In this document: piece after piece, positions 63,824 through 64,000 of the stretch
How the letters are laid out: every line of letters starts with the position of its first letter
Numbering within the stretch: position 1 is the first letter of the stretch
NCBI GenBank assembly: GCA_907165275.2
Contig: OU015660.1
Location: 10,356,501 to 10,420,500 of the forward strand
Length of the DNA stretch: 64,000 nucleotides
Source of the DNA: Zygaena filipendulae
Lineage: Eukaryota > Arthropoda > Insecta > Lepidoptera > Zygaenidae
Reading direction: 5' to 3'
The notes under the pieces: generated by a model
The model's input: only the letters and a program-made list of their open reading frames with translations
What the model was told of the DNA's origin: nothing
The model's database searches: none
Position numbers and translations under genes: made by a program

Positions 63824-64000
63824 CTGAGCTTGATACCTAATTACCTATTTCATGTATATATACGTAAATGATATATTTATTCGGCCGTCCAAATCGATCT
63901 GACGATGAATATTTTTTTTAAGGTTATCCATCCAATCAAAAAAAACTAAGTTTACGTGTGTTTTTTTTGCTGCAAACATAGCTTATGCAAACGTTAGTTC

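Larger units (their letters stand above)
58547..64000 (+). other. Mask intron 2 (partial)
   Basis: At least 5.4 kb. Holds an (ATT)n microsatellite (60725-60767), CA-rich sequence (60465-60512), a CpG-rich patch (about 59985-60060) and the mobile elements listed separately. No third coding exon recognised. Confidence 0.55.

Overview
The window is eukaryotic nuclear DNA, almost certainly from a moth or butterfly. It is AT-rich. Genes are split by GT-AG introns. The spaces between genes and inside introns are filled with lepidopteran-type repeats: Helitron fragments ending in CTAG, tRNA-derived SINEs, LINE 3' ends and fold-back MITEs. There are scattered TAGGTAGGTA-like runs. No bacterial operons, CRISPR arrays or rRNA genes are visible. 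The only tRNA-like sequence is inside SINEs.

Four host genes can be assembled exon by exon with matching phases. (1) A secreted trypsin-like serine protease, plus strand, six coding exons, 13064-20960. (2) The Polycomb repressive complex 2 subunit EED/ESC, plus strand, seven coding exons, 29839-36607. (3) An SLC35F3/F4-type membrane transporter, minus strand, nine coding exons, 52631-46056. (4) The first two coding exons of the multiple-ankyrin-repeat single-KH protein Mask (ANKHD1/ANKRD17 family), plus strand, 55389-58546, running off the right edge. The SLC35F gene and mask are head to head, about 2.8 kb apart.

Two nearly complete retrotransposons are present. A Ty3/gypsy element lies on the minus strand at 3496-7911. 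It has identical 161-bp LTRs, a GTAAT target duplication, a primer site, a polypurine tract, a gag-protease ORF and an RT-RNaseH-integrase ORF, and resembles the mag lineage. An I-type non-LTR element with two ORFs lies on the plus strand at 24392-29642. It is flanked by a 12-13 bp target duplication whose right copy ends only 183 bp upstream of the EED start codon.

Layout: 1-3490 repeats; 3491-7916 Ty3 element; 7917-13063 repeat-rich intergenic; 13064-20960 protease; 20961-24391 nested fold-back elements and a small retroposon; 24392-29642 LINE; 29839-36607 EED; 36608-46055 intergenic with MITEs and a ~90-bp tandem array; 46056-52631 SLC35F-type gene; 52632-55388 divergent spacer with a large fold-back element; 55389-64000 mask exons 1-2 and part of a long repeat-filled intron.

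I found no clear case of a wholly new biological system. The observations most worth checking are the retroelement insertions at the EED promoter, an in-frame 23-bp minisatellite in the last EED intron, a splice donor overlapping a stop codon in the SLC35F gene that leads to a second C-terminus, the unusual gag-protease / RT frame arrangement of the Ty3 element, and several very long perfect hairpins.
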